A DNA stretch of 64,000 nucleotides from Allodiplogaster sudhausi. Taxonomy: Eukaryota; Nematoda; Chromadorea; Rhabditida; Diplogasteridae. Below, one piece after another: positions 1 to 12,068 of this stretch (position 1 is its first letter; each line of letters opens with the position of its first letter). The DNA is taken from contig CALZFC010000080.1 of assembly GCA_945643635.1 (NCBI GenBank), positions 1,147,501 to 1,211,500 on the forward strand, written 5' to 3'. The position numbers were made by a program, and so were the translations under genes. The notes beneath the pieces are model-generated. The model was not told where the DNA came from. It was given only the letters and a program-made list of their open reading frames with translations, and did no database searches.

Positions 1-268
1 CTCCTCTTCTTTCTTACTTCACTCCCACTTTTCCAAACGTGCATAAATCTGCAAGTGCATCCGCTTTGATCATTTCATAAACCCCAATATTCATTCTCCA
101 AAAAACATTTGAAATGGAAACGATGAAAGAAGGAAGAATCGTCCCTGAATTTGTTCCACATTTCCTATCCAGAATGTGTGGCAGAAAATAATGATTGTGC
201 ACAATCAAATTTTCATGAATAGCATGGTTGGTTGTGCTAGTAAATGTGCTTGAGCGTCGGCCGCTTCG
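1..268. other. AT-rich flank, nothing assigned
   Basis: I see no exon here that I can support. A run of frame on the minus strand over 14-349 is out of register with the exon that begins at about 255 on the plus strand and has no splice structure of its own. Earlier exons of the Ser-rich gene may lie left of the window. Confidence 0.4.
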
Positions 269-765
269 ATGGTGGCTGCCGCGTGCGCCGCTTCTTCCTC
301 TCGCAACTCGCCGCTCTCCGCCAGCGCTCAAGGTAAGGCTATTTATCACTTTCTATATAGGAGAACCCAGACTAATACATAATCTGTGGTTCTAGATGAT
401 CGATTCGAAGAAGAAATCAGCGGTTATCCATATCGGCCCGCAATTTTAATTAAAAGGCTTTCCGTTGGAACTTAGATAAAAGATTATGTATGTGCTATTT
501 GATTAGTGAAATATAATAAGAATACGATTAAGAGATAACTACTCTAAAATAATAATGTTATAAACAGTAGCTTCCGTAGGAATGCCCATGTCCTCGTTCC
601 CTTCCGCCGTCTCTTCTTCCTCTTCCATGACGTCACTCGTCTCTTCTTCTTCCTCTTCTGGCAATACGCCAATCATCGATGATGTCCTGTCGAGATTCCA
701 ACTTCAGGCTCCCATCGTCAATCTCAGAGAACTATTCGGTTGGTTATCGACTCGCACCACATTTG

Positions 766-799
<34 letters not shown>

Positions 800-940
800 A
801 TTTTGTCTGTCTAATAAACTCCTAAATATAACTGGTTCACAATATCAGGAGGGGCGATGGATGGAATTCCTCCTTCTGCAAATTGCAAAGTTGAATCGGA
901 CATCGAGGAAAAGGCGCTTAATCTCACGACAAGAACTTGA
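269..940 (+). CDS. Ser-rich protein, 3' end (3 exons seen)
   Basis: I do not recognise the family. Three exons join in frame: 269-332 (it may begin at about 255 as an internal exon), 580-738 and 849-940, ending at TGA 938-940. Donors are GTAAGG at 333 and GTTGGT at 739; acceptors are TAG before 580 and CAG before 849. The protein opens with an Ala/Ser stretch, has Ser-runs in the second exon, then a more structured part with IIDDVLSRFQLQAP and IVNLRELF, and ends NLTTRT. A CT microsatellite sits in the second intron (about 766-795). The first ATG could be an internal Met, so the true 5' end may be outside the window. Phases agree across both junctions, which is the main support. Confidence 0.5.
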
Positions 941-2970
941 GTGAGCGGGGAAAAGATGAATGTCAAAATGTTTTCTATGTCTTATTGATAGGAAGGGATG
1001 TATGTACGTTACTTTTTTATATAGGCACCGATTGGTTCCATTTCATCTTTTTTTTACGAAATGGTGAAATAGCTGTTGCTCTGTAATTCCTGAGCTTCTA
1101 AACAAAAAAATCGTTTAAATTGCATAATTCGATATATTCACCTTTCCTGTCCGAGTGCTTCGCCCAGTTTCTCTTTTGTTTTGTGCATTTCGTCGGTTTC
1201 TTTTTTTAATATACATATATACATATAAAAAGAATTTGAACTTAGAAGGACAAGGTATTTTCTTGACTTTATCTTCGCTTTAATATTCTCGCAGAGCTTC
1301 CCATCACACGTTCCCGGCTATTTGCATTCTCATTATTTTCTATAATTTCCTTATGCAGAATAACCTCATTTCCAATTGAATCCATGACAGTGCCAAATTT
1401 TCAATGATTGCTGTCTTTATTTGAGAAAACAAATGCAATGATCGTCAGGACTTCTCTTCTTGAACTATCCGGTGTGGCTGATAAAACATTTTCATACATT
1501 TCTATATCACGAATGCAATTCATAGATACAAAGAAGTTATAGAAGTCCGGATTGGGGGAATTGGAAGAGCAAAATGGAATGCTGAGTTTGGTGAAAAGGG
1601 AAACGTCATCGGCAAGAAGGAAGAAGGAAGAGCAATCAGAGGGGCAGCAGAGGAAAGCTGAGGCCAAAGGGGAATCCCGTCGGGAGCACGGCCATCCAAT
1701 CTAGAAGTCGTTACTGGTGTACTCCAACTACCATGGCTTTGTCTTTGCTTTTCATGTTTTCTGTCTCTCTCCTCGTTATCTTTCTCCCTCTCTCTCTTCC
1801 TCGCTCTTTCATTTCCTCTTCTTCTTTCTTACTCTCTTCCTCTCCCATTCTCTCTATCTCTCTTTTTCTTTGTCACTCTCATCTCTCCCTAGTACTGATC
1901 ATTTTGCCAAAAGCAACTTGTTAAATTCAAAGCGAAAACAGCGACAGGGGCAGAAGATAGAAGTTGTTGAAGACGGGGGTAAATTGAGTAGTTGACAACG
2001 CTTCAGTTCATTGAGAAACAAGGAAACTTCCTCATGAAATATATTTTTATATTCTCTTGAACTTAAAAATCATTAGCAGTTCTAAAATGATGCGGAGTAG
2101 GGGAATGTAGCAACATTTTCGAGGCATTTTTTTATCATGACATTTTTCCATGCTTAGAGAGCGGGTAGAACGTGTGTAAAAAATATACACTGATTGAAAA
2201 TTTTGAAAGAAGATATTCCAGCAAAAAATAAATATGATAACAATAATAACCTAAATACCTCTGCCAGTATTGCTAGATGTTAGTCGATCAATTTAAATAA
2301 ATAATAAATAAATAAAGTTTGCTTTGTTCTGAGACTCCCTTCAAGACTAAGCGATTATTTTGCGCGTGCTGTAAATGCTCGCTATACGAGTTTATGAAGT
2401 GAAGTGGTGCACGCGCGAGAATGGAAGTGTGGCAGTTATAATAACACGTTATGAGTGTACATTAGGGTGTACATGAAGTCAGCCATTTAGAGATGCAATG
2501 CTTCACTGCTATTTCTGGTCAACATTCTGATTCGTCTTCCGATTTTAGTCTTATAATGATCTTCACACACGCCTCTTCTGGACAAAGTACACTGAAGGGT
2601 AGAGACGAACTATTCATACTTTATGCACATACATATTTATGTACATACATAGGTACATACATATGTCGCTTAGAATATTTGTCAGCAGAGAATTATTTTT
2701 AGAATGTATTTTCTGCAGATTTTTGCTCGATGGCTGGTACAGCTAATAGTTTAGAGTGCGGAATCTTCGGAAGTCATTAAAGTTGATTCCCACCGGCGTC
2801 GGACACACGGACGACGCTTGAAGTTTGCACTTCCCTGGAATAAACCTCTATGTAATTAATGATTCAATTATCTAACAAAACAATTGAAAGGATACATTAA
2901 AAAATGTCTTCTAAAGGTTGAAGGTGAATGCTCAAACTGTAACTTATAGCAGATGAAAGAGAAATGTCAC
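941..2970. other. Intergenic; possible weak plus-strand exons
   Basis: Mostly AT-rich. Two stretches look faintly coding on the plus strand: about 1570-1707 (Lys/Arg/Glu-rich, with SSARRKKEEQSEGQQ) and about 1897-1995 (KRKQRQGQKIEVVEDGGK before TAG). They are separated by a long CT-rich tract (about 1760-1890) that could be an intron, but I could not join them with certain phase. The rest, including ATGTAC-type repeats near 2625-2665, shows no gene. Confidence 0.2.
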
Positions 2971-4569
2971 TTACAAAACCGAACGCGTGTTGCGAATGAA
3001 AAACTGCAAATGAAGAAGTTGTAGCACTCGCTTCCGCATGCCGCCATTGAAGAGGAACATGAACACGCCGGGGGCGAGGACCTTCAGATCCAGCAGCCAA
3101 AGGGCAAGCTTTCAAATTAAACAATTACCATTCCCGTTACAATATAGCTAGATGTCAATACTATGAATCAAGGCGAGAACTGATATTCCAACCACATATG
3201 ACAAGATGTAGTCATTAGAACTTGAGGGCGGCATGAACCAGATGTACATCTGATGAATAATTTGAATTAATTAGGGGTAAACAATTTGTTTTGGTATTCT
3301 TCTTGAGACAAGATCTCTCTGTCTAAGCATTTAGAATGCAACTGGGAGATGAAAAGAGTCGATGTACACATGCATCACCTGCATGAGAGCAATGACTAAG
3401 CCCGCCAAGCATATGGTAGCACCGAAATAGGCAAGACGCCACTCGACTCCCTTGGTTGCTTGGCCAGCATGAACACGCATAGAGATGAATACGACGCTGT
3501 AGATGACGAAGTTGACGATGCTCGGGCCGACGACCACGAAGCAAGTGTATGTCACGACTTCAGCCTGGAGTGTGCACTTCTGGCATTACTTCAGATTACA
3601 AATTTCTTAAAATACTATTTTTACTTTCTAATGTTGAGTACATCATATTTTTTATCCCTTGACACACAGAGTTCAAGATCGAAGTGAAGGAAAAAAAATT
3701 AACATAAATACCGTTTCAGCCAAACTCGGATAGTCGACCATGGCAAAGAAGACCGTGTCATTGTCAAGCGGAAAAGGATGGTAAGACGCTGGTCTTACAA
3801 AAATCGGCCATGTCATTGCGAAACCACCTGCCAGGATGGAAAGAACGCAGAACGGAAGTAGATATCGCCAAATCTGGGATAAGAATGAATGTGAAAAGAG
3901 AAAGAAAGAGAGAGAATGAGAGCAGGGGGAGAGATGAGAATGATTTTCTCCTTTTTTTTACCCTTTGATGGCGCGTTGGCAATAGAATAGCGGTGAAGCG
4001 ATTGATTCCTATTCAAATATGAAAGTATTCCAGGAATGCAAAGCTGCAGTTAGACGCCCTGTTAAGTTAGAACGTAATCAGGATTACAATTAGCATAAAA
4101 GAGAATAATGTCAGCATCTAACTTTAACAGAGGTAAAAAGACAGCATCGACAGTCTCATTGGGATAGAAAAGCTGAAACCACGGCGCGATTGGGACGCGG
4201 TAAGTGAGGAATGCGAACACAAGAAGGACAAGATCCTGAGTATTTAAGAGAATGTTTGCACATAAAATGGTAATTTTAAGCATATAAAATAAATGCCGCA
4301 TGTATGTATATATATGTATGTTTATAAGCATGTAAAGCTATTGGTTCCGACAAAGAAGTTCGGCTAAAAAAAGACTGCTTCTAGCTGTAATAATTGTGCT
4401 GTTTGCACAGACAAACATTGAATCCGCCAAGAAGGAAGAGAACGTAGAATGGCTGAGGAAAGTCCTTTCGGCGATTCCGAAGAACAATCGAGAGCTGGAC
4501 GATGTAAAGGGCGCTCAGAGGAGGCGCGTAAACAACAAATGAGATCACTGATGCCGTAAAGAACTTCAT
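2971..4569 (-). CDS. Serpentine chemoreceptor (srv/srg-like), one in-frame stop
   Basis: Seven exons on the minus strand: 4569-4417, 4235-4129, 4058-3962, 3873-3712, 3579-3343, 3249-3181, 3108-2971 (TAA). They sum to 963 bases, 321 codons, the usual size for nematode seven-helix chemoreceptors. Visible family marks: TM1 followed by LRNRRKDFPQPFYVLF, a TM3 end reading INRFTAILLPTRHQRIW, TM4 LLPFCVLSILAGG, TM5-6 in one exon, and TM7 with DLKVLAPGVFMFLFN. The start ATG lies 4 bases after a TTTCAG, as in SL trans-splicing. Codon 102, in TM3 (4015-4013), is TGA between YFHI and IGINRF, and I found no splice choice that avoids it. This is either a young pseudogene, a null allele or a sequence error. 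A donor-like GTAAGTG overlaps the stop, so a further C-terminal exon is possible. Confidence 0.72.
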
Positions 4570-4579
4570 CCAACTGAAA

Positions 4580-6490
4580 GATTCCTGTCTTCTTACGCCA
4601 CTTGCAAGAAATAACAAATAACAATCCTCATTTCTTGACATCACGACTCATGTATTCTTTCAGAAATATAATGATAATGAACAGAAACCAAGCGTTCAGC
4701 ACAGCCTTCTATTCTTTTACTCAAGTTCGAGCTTTGTATATACATACATATGTTTTTTTCTAAATTTGGAACTGGGAAAGTCAGCTGCCACTGAGAAAAA
4801 ATCGCCTAAATTAAGAGGTAAGGTAAGAGGTAAACAAACCGAAGATACATATATTATACGTTTGAACACGTCTCTCAAATATTATGACTACATTTACATA
4901 GCCCTGCAGCTTGCAGATGAAAATTTTGAATACTCATATATTTGACTATGAGAAATATGAAAGATGTAATACATCGAACAGCTCATATATTTTAGAGCGA
5001 TCGGTGTTTTTGTTATGAGGCAAGCACATCGAAGTGATTGCTACAACAACTCAGTTATGAGTTCTCTATACTCGTGTATCTACTTTGTAGCACATAAAAA
5101 ACCTTATGGTCACCTATATTTATCTGGAAAATAATGGCAGGTACCGAATAACCGAAAATGAAAGCTCCGAGTAATTGCGGTGCAATTACTCGAACAGCTA
5201 TCATTTATGGTATTGTGCTACCTATCATAGAAGGTGATTTTTTCATCTTCTGCACTTCGTTAATTTATGTAATTTCCGAAGGATACTTGGTGGATAATGC
5301 AAGAAAATATCATTTTAATGTAAGATTTTTGTTCTTTAACAGATGAACGAGAGCGAATGTTCATTTCAATTTCAAACTAAACTTTTATTATTTTGAAAAT
5401 AACAACCGTATTAATAATTGCGATGTAAAGTAAGCATACAAATGCACACTGGCCAACAGTCTGATGCCGTTTATTTGAGCCGATTCAGCAGGATCGGAAG
5501 ATACGGTTTTGAAAAACATTGTGAAAGGCGCGCTCTCCAACTCGCCTTTCACCAGTTCATCTTTTATTATAATAGTGGGTTTTATTAGATAAATATATAT
5601 TAAAACAATATATATAAAAAAAATTAATTTTTCCCGTTGCTCTATCCTCCTGACCTGCGCAAGGAGAACGTAACGTTTTTGCATCTCACGCCCCGCGTAT
5701 CTTGTGGAACTGCGCACGCTATCATCGGCGCTGCGAGAACGTAACATTAAAGTATCGCCCTGCGCATGTATCTTGTGGGTATGCACACCAGAGAGAAGAA
5801 AAGACAGAACTTTTTTTCTTTCTCTGCACTCTCACTCTCTCGCTCGGAGGAAAACCGAGCGATTGGACGTGCAGACATTCTGTAATATACAGAATGAAAT
5901 ACAGTGATGTATCGTCAAAATGGTTGATTTGGAACGGTGCGCACGCAATGTTCCAAAGGGCAGGCAAGTCGTAGCTCGTTGGGAAGTAAACTATATGAGA
6001 AGTTCTGTATATATTTAGAATCCTATTGGTTTGCCACAACAAGCACGCTATGATTGAGTGTACGGTGATCATATTTAGATGGTTAAAATAAATCTCAAAG
6101 ATTAGAGCATGGCGCCATACTAAAACTTCAAAGTCATTTCACTCCTTTCCAACTCATATTTGGAATGAAGTAATATGTGTGCTGTGTATGTAATTTAATT
6201 TCCTTTTCAACGATAACAGAATCAATATGGTCCAAGGTGTCTGCGATGAGATATTTAACGCGCGCTGATTGGAACATTTCGGCCATTTTGGAGGAACATC
6301 ACTGTAAGATATAAGGAGTATTGTAGATGGATGGTGAAAATATTCTTACCTTACCCGTTTCAACTGTAGAAAAAAATACACTAAAAGAGCACTTAACCTT
6401 TTTAGACTTTGCCGCGAAAGAAACATAGGTATGTATGAACCAAGTATGTATGTAGTAGTTACATAAAAGACATACAAAGAACTATGTACA
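4580..6490. other. Intergenic AT-rich spacer
   Basis: No gene supported. It holds scattered ATATAC repeats and the degenerate duplicated unit listed at 5665-5779. Open frames here (for example on the minus strand over 5388-5786 and 5722-6072) have no splice context or recognisable protein. Confidence 0.4.
5665..5779 (+). repeat. Degenerate direct repeat, two units
   Basis: The string GAGAACGTAAC followed by GCG-rich sequence and TATCTTGTGG occurs twice, at about 5665-5707 and 5734-5778, roughly 71 bases apart. The context is GC-richer than its surroundings. It could be a remnant of a mobile element. Confidence 0.4.
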
Positions 6491-7901
6491 TATGAGGCGA
6501 TTTGCGAGAGAATCAAAAAGGCCGTGGACATAGCCAAAATCGACCAGCATTGATTTTGCTCAAAAGTTCGTTATAGGTACATTCTGATACGAGGAATCGA
6601 TTGGAACTGGTCTGAGAGTTGGAAAATGCCTTGTTCATTTGCTATGAGGGCTTGAATTATTAGGCGCGCCGCGCTAGTAGGCGAGTTGGATGCACGTCTG
6701 AGGTCATTGCGACGCACTTTCTTGAGATATAGGTAGCAATGAAAATTTGTACTATAATAGCCAAGACATTACTCTAAACAACGTAAAAAGAAAAATCCGA
6801 AAATGTCCAATATCGATTGTTTTATATAGTGAAAAGTTTGAGGGAGCTCAGACAACGTGTTTCTCATTTTACCCCAACCAAACCTATACAGATTTATAGA
6901 GCATGAAAAGAGCTTTCGAATGGACTAGTGGACTTGATAAACTTAGGATGCGATGAAGTTTTCTTGTCGATTATCACCTTGCGGCAGTACAAATCAGCGG
7001 GTCCGCGTCATGGAAGAACAACATTAGAATCATTTTCGTATGCAGAAACATACACCACAAGAAAGAGCGTTACATTTGCTACAAGCTGTACCACTTTCAA
7101 TAAAATTCCGAATCTACGATGTTTTGTTAAAGATCAAAAGATTATGGCATCTGCTTTTAATATTTCTTCAAGGATAGGTGCTTAAAAAATAATTGGAATA
7201 TTCTAATTCGAATAAACTAAGAAAATGGATTATTGGGCGCAATGTAACCAGCAGTCCCGGCCTTAATTTTAAAGCTTATAACAAAATATTGTAAAGTTGA
7301 AAATTCATTGGAAGGGGTTCAGCCTGTAGCAAATTTCACGCTCTTTATTTTGGTGTCTGTTTAGACGTGCGAAAATGATTATGAAGTACTGATTTCTACT
7401 CGCGCGCCGGGATGATCGATTAGGAAACTTCAGCGCATCCTAAGTTTTCCAAACCCAATAGTGCGTTCGAAAGCTCTTTTCACACTCTATACAGCTGTAT
7501 AGATTTGTTTGGGGTAAAATGAGAAACAGTTTGTCTGTGCTCCTTCAAACTAGAAAGACTATAGAAGATGGAAAGTTAAACATTTTCACATTTTTCTTAT
7601 TCCATTGTTTAGAGTAATATCTTTGCTATTATTGTGCTAATTTTCATTGATATATCTCAACAAAGTGCGTCGCATTCAAATCAGACGTGCATCCAACTCG
7701 CCTCTCAGCTCGGCGAGCCTAATAATTCAAGCTCTCATAACAAATGAACAAGGCATTTTCCGATCCTTATACCACTTCCAATCGATTCCTCGTATCAGAA
7801 AGTGCCTATAAGGAACTTTTGAACGAAATCCAAGATGGTCAATTTTGGCTATGTCCGCAGCCCCTTTGTTTTTTTTTAATTCTCTGGCAAATCGCGTCAT
7901 A
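6491..7901. mobile_element. Foldback element, family 1, copy 1
   Basis: Long inverted-repeat element of about 1.4 kb. The left arm (6491 to about 6930) reads inward from ATGAGGCGATTTGCGAGAG; the right arm (about 7460-7901) is its reverse complement, ending GCAAATCGCGTCAT. The arms match along their length, for instance TCGAAAGCTCTTTTCA at the inner right end against TGAAAAGAGCTTTCGA at the inner left end. Flanks are ACAT/ATGT-rich. No transposase is recognisable between the arms; a central 85-codon frame at 6928-7185 has no known motif. Same termini as the copies at 13651, 18973 and 63810. Best read as a non-autonomous DNA transposon. Confidence 0.75.
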
Positions 7902-8060
7902 TGTATGTAGAACAACAAGTTTTTTTAATGTCATCAATCCCTAACATAAGAACTTTTTTAGAAAGCGCTTCAACCTCATCATTTTCAATAATATTTGCAA
8001 AGTGGTGGGAGAACATTGCACTTTACTTTTAAAAAGAAAATTTTGCGAAGATTTGGAATG

Positions 8061-8068
8061 TATAAAAG
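8061..8068 (+). promoter_or_regulatory. TATA box
   Basis: TATAAAAG sits 52 bases upstream of the ATG at 8120, a good distance for a core promoter of the Tyr/Pro-rich gene that follows. Confidence 0.5.
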
Positions 8069-8119
8069 GGCTCGAATAAGCAGTTTTCATCATTTCACGT
8101 GATTCTTCCGTTCGCGTAA

Positions 8120-9369
8120 ATGGTCTACCAGTCCGCTGTCAGCTTTCTCATTCTCCACTCATTCCCGTTCTTTCTCCTTTTCTACAACTCTTTAGCTATA
8201 TTTCAAAAAAAAAAATTTTGTCCTCTGTACATTTCTTTCACACGTTTCCTACACCGAACTTTCCGTTTACTCCTCAGGCTCCCTCGTACAGCGCTCCGTT
8301 GCTGCTGCAGCAGTTAAACGGAGTCGGCCACGACGCCCGCCATCTGGCGCCCGCTCACGTCGCTCAGCAGTACGTCGGCCGGCCTCCCTTCTACGACGCC
8401 AACAAGGGTACTTTTTTAAATTGAAGAAATCAGTCGAGCGAGCTTCGAATTACCAGCGGCGATTATAATGAAGAAGACTAGAGCTAATTAAATCAAGTGC
8501 CATTTTTGGAAGAGACTACCAAACACGACACCAAATGCGAAGCCAAATGATTGCACTAATGCTGTCGTGAATATTCCATTTCAGGCATCTACTATGACGG
8601 CCATCAGGCCTACTGCTACGTCGACGCTCCCACTTCGAATCTCTACACGGCCGTTGAGCTGAACAACCACCTTGTTCGTTATTGGAATATTCAAAATTCC
8701 AACAGGAATATTCGAAAGTCCAACCATACACATTTTAGACTCCATCCTACGGCGCGCCCTACCGTCTCGTTCCCCTCCAGCACCGCTCAGGCGTGCCGCT
8801 CCAGGAGCACCGCCTGCAGCAGTACCAGCAGGCTCCTCCGCCCGGATACCTCCCTCCTGCTCCCCTCCACCAGGAGTCCCTTGGCTAAGGCTATGGCTCA
8901 CGCTACGAGGCGCCTGAGCACATCTCCAAGCAGTACTACGGCCGCCCCGCTTTTTACGATGCTGAGCGCGGTGCGTGGAAATACAATTCACTGTTTAGAA
9001 TACACAAACCGAACCATTAGAATGTCCCTGACGATCCCAATAATCCATTTTAGAAGTAAAGAATTTTTGAATCTGGTAAATTTAAGTTTAGTTTATTCGA
9101 ATATTCCAATTCCACGGCTGTGTTTATTCGAATATTCCAATTTCTTGTCTACAGCGTACATATTCGAATATTCCAATTCCATAGCTACAGTATTTTTGAA
9201 TATTCCAATGACATTTTGGATCGCCGTTTCAGGTTACTACTACGACGGCAACCGCGCCTATTACTACAAGCCGCGTCTCTCTGGCTCGTCTGCGAATCTC
9301 GCAACGGGAATCGAGGCCGTGGAGATTCCCGTCGTCCGTCGCCAGATTGGCAACGGAAAATATAAATAA
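8120..9369 (+). CDS. Two-module Tyr/Pro-rich protein with internal stop
   Basis: Unrecognised, probably nematode-specific. Exons 8120-8137, 8278-8407, 8585-8673, 8739-8970 and 9233-9369 join in phase to 606 bases (202 codons). The product is two copies of one module: a Pro/Gln-rich part, then QQYVGRPPFYDANKG with YYDGHQAYCY in module 1, and KQYYGRPAFYDAERG with YYYDGNRAYYYKP in module 2. In each module the intron falls at the same place, just after the ANKG/AERG glycine, so the second module arose by exon duplication. In module 2 the frame is broken once, by TAA at 8886-8888 (codon 129), with normal coding sequence on both sides. A further short exon at about 9418-9470 (acceptor TTTCTAG; reads NLEELRRAVASVYLCR) may belong but lacks a GT donor before it. 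Expressed function of module 2 is doubtful unless the stop is an error. Confidence 0.6.
9096..9209 (+). repeat. Dispersed GAATATTCCAAT motif array
   Basis: GAATATTCCAAT or a one-base variant appears four times between 9098 and 9209, and related strings occur near 8684-8725, all in introns of the Tyr/Pro-rich gene. Single related copies recur near 13550-13630 and 18910-18950. Spacing is irregular, so this is not a simple tandem array. Confidence 0.6.
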
Positions 9370-9499
9370 AACAAAAAAATATAATAAAATGTATACGACC
9401 TGGTGTCACATTTCTAGGGCAATCTGGAGGAGCTCCGCCGTGCCGTCGCCTCCGTGTACCTCTGCCGCTAGACCCCCTTTTTTCCCCGTACTCCCCAGC

Positions 9500-9682
9500 T
9501 TAATGCACTTCCTCCAGCATACAATCTGTTTGATAGTAATTGTGTTTCGTTTGAAGGCATTCGCGTGACAGTTCAGGGTTCAAAAGATAATAAATTGTAA
9601 GAAATGCGCAAGTAGTGCCAATCACAAGGGTTTCCCAATCGACTTTTTCACTGCCTTTGTTTGCTTCCAGAGGTGACGCCAA
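9500..9682 (-). CDS. Possible small membrane protein exon
   Basis: A minus-strand frame ends at TAA 9500-9502 and contains one hydrophobic segment (LVIGTTCAFLTIYYLL) after KGSEKVDWETL, with a Cys-containing tail. There is no ATG in frame at its start. An ATG GCT GCC at about 9715 is followed at once by a stop, and a splice joining the two would need an unusually short intron. Not recognised; could be chance. Confidence 0.2.
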   Translation of the reverse strand: MASPLEANKGSEKVDWETLVIGTTCAFLTIYYLLNPELSRECLQTKHNYYQTDCMLEEVH

Positions 9683-10502
9683 GAAAGACTATCCTAAACG
9701 GCAGCCATTTCGATCTTTCCACTTCAGGCTGACCAGGAAAGAAGTTTCAGGAGGCGGTCTATATTAGCTTAATTGTGCAATTTCATTTCCCAATCTTTTC
9801 CCTTCTCCCTCCCTCTCTTTTCCTGTCTCTGTCTCTCTTCGCCTCTCATTGTCTCTCAATCCTGGCTTTCACTTGATCCATTGCAACTTTCACCGAATGC
9901 CGAGTATATCCGGATTTCGGATGTGGCTGGACGCCTTGGCTGCTGCCACCTGCTCTTCGCTTACTTTTTGAGTCCAATTACCCCCACTCAATGGACTTGA
10001 AGAGGAGTAGAAGAGGAAGAAGCCACACTTCAATCCTTCACTGGCTCGCATTCAGAGGAATTAAATTGAGCCATGGGCTTTCTCCGAATCACTGAAAGTC
10101 AATGGCTAATAAATGACGTGCCCAGGATAAGGTAGTCTGAAGGAGAAAGAAAATGAATATTTAGTGATCGATGGCGGCAAAATTGTGTTCTTCAGTAGAA
10201 TCTTTCAGCTGAACTATCACAATTTACATATGTATATCTACATACCTAGAGTGCTATCAAGCATCTTTTCAATTATCTTTCTGTACTATCTTGGAATTCA
10301 CATTTCAAGATCGAATGCCTCTCTCTCTCTCTCTCTCTCTTTCAAATTCTCTCACTGATCCATAGTTCTCTTTGCTATCTTTCTGCTTGCTTAGTCTACA
10401 GCTGAGCCATGGACCAATCATCTTCCTCTTTTTTATGCATTCCTCATTCATCACATTCACGCCTGTCCAGTTGAGTAACCTGGTGATGCGTATGAAGTTG
10501 AA

Positions 10503-10840
10503 GAGAGAAAGAATAAGAGAGAGAGAGAGAGTGAGAGAAACGAGAGAAGTAGAGAAAGAATCAGAGAAGAGGTGGCTGGCAAGAACAAGCGATGATGCAG
10601 TCGTCGCTTATGCGTATCTTGCGAATCCTCGCCATTCACTGCATTCTGGATTGTCATTTCGCAGTTGTTCTCTCTCTTTCTCTGTTTCTCTATTCTCTCT
10701 CTCTCGAAACTGTGCCAGAATGTTGAAAATTCTGAGCTGAATGAACTGGTGAGAAAGAGTGAGAGAAAGAGAGAGACAGAGATAGAGAGAGAGGAGGTAG
10801 AGAGAGAGAGAAGATAGAGAGAGAGAGAGAAGCAAGTGCG
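10503..10840. repeat. GA/CT low-complexity tracts
   Basis: GAGA-rich blocks at 10503-10575 and 10750-10840 flank a CT-rich block at 10663-10707. Opposite-strand polypurine tracts this close could fold back on each other. Confidence 0.7.
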
Positions 10841-11761
10841 TTGCTGTCTCGTCATATGACCGAGTCGACGACGAACAGAACTCATGAGGAGTAAAGAGAG
10901 TAGGAGAAAGAGCGAGAATTAGCCTTCTCGCTCATCTTCTCCTTTACCGCTGGTTCTCTCTCTCCACTCGCTTTTCTCTGCCTCTCTTCCTCTCTCACTC
11001 CTTGCCTTTCACTGTCTGTCTCTCATAATAATAGAATGCGCGGTGGCTCTCACTGTCAGGTGCGTGTCCTCTACCAGTAGCCGTCCGGCTATGTTCGATC
11101 GAGTCTAATGGTCATGCATGTGTCCATTGACTCTTTCTCTCTCTCTCTCTCTCTATCTCGTTCTTCCCTCTCTTTCCCTCTCTCTCTGTCTTTCTCTCTT
11201 CTTCCACTAATAAGCCTCTCTCACCCTCTCCTCCCCCTCCCCTGTACCTGCAGACATATCCACAGAGCGCGCACAGCCGGTCTCATGCTGGCTGGCGCGA
11301 TAGACCCAGACCGAGGAACCCACTCACCGGTTGAGGGGACGACAACCCCCCCCCCCCCACTCCCTCACCCATGATGAGGAATTCGCTGTGTTGCGCAAGC
11401 AGAAGAGACAAGAGTGTATCCAATTAACTGCTTTCCTTTTGTTCATGATGCACATATTAATTTTTATCAGAAGTTTGACGCTTGCCCTAACTTATAAAAT
11501 AAATGAAAATTGTTTCATTTATCTTTATTTTGTTGTCATTTGCGGGCATAGCTGAAAGTTGTGTATATAAACATTTTTTAAAATCATGCCAGTTTTCTGC
11601 TAAGGTAGGTGCTTGAAAGATGACACAAAACTGTTGAAAACATGATATGCCTGCGCTTTTCACCGCTCCTATTTTTTGAAGAAGCGCTTGCCGAGACATT
11701 AGAATGATACAAAAAATATTGTTATATATGAACACAAGCAGCCCTGACATCAATAAACAAT

Positions 11762-11877
11762 ATCATCAATATTTTCCGCATCTTCTCTTGATCATCAATA
11801 TTTTCCGCATCTTCTCTTGATCATCAATATTTTCCGCATCTTCGCTTGATCATCAATATTTTCCGCATCTTCGCTTG
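11762..11877 (+). repeat. 29-bp minisatellite, four units
   Basis: Four head-to-tail units beginning ATCATCAATATTTTCCGCAT and ending CTTG. The last two units share one C-to-G change relative to the first two, so the array grew by pairwise copying. No spacers, so not CRISPR-like. Confidence 0.9.
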
Positions 11878-12068
11878 TACTGTACAGTATGCTCACAGTT
11901 GTTATTCACTTCATCAGGATCCATCCGACAGCCAATCAGAAAACGATGAACGAGAGCAGCCGACTAAGAAGGCAACCGTTGAAGAGTCGCGTACAGTGCG
12001 AGAAATAGAGAGAGAGGAAGAGAAGCAGTGAGAAAGAGAGAGAAAGAGATATTAGGAGAGAGGAGCCG

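Larger units (their letters stand above)
9683..12068. other. Low-complexity intergenic region
   Basis: Dominated by CT and GA tracts (see 10503-10840), CT tracts at 10321-10345 and about 11130-11230, a C-run at 11347-11360, and the 29-base tandem array at 11762. Open frames here are translations of microsatellite (Leu/Ser or Arg/Glu runs). No gene supported. Confidence 0.5.

Noticed and set aside
10372..10885. Overlapping long open frames on both strands
   Set aside because: They translate GA/CT microsatellite into Arg/Glu or Leu/Ser runs and have no splice structure or conserved motif.
11762..11877. Possible CRISPR array
   Set aside because: Units are directly adjacent with no spacers, and the sequence is eukaryotic.
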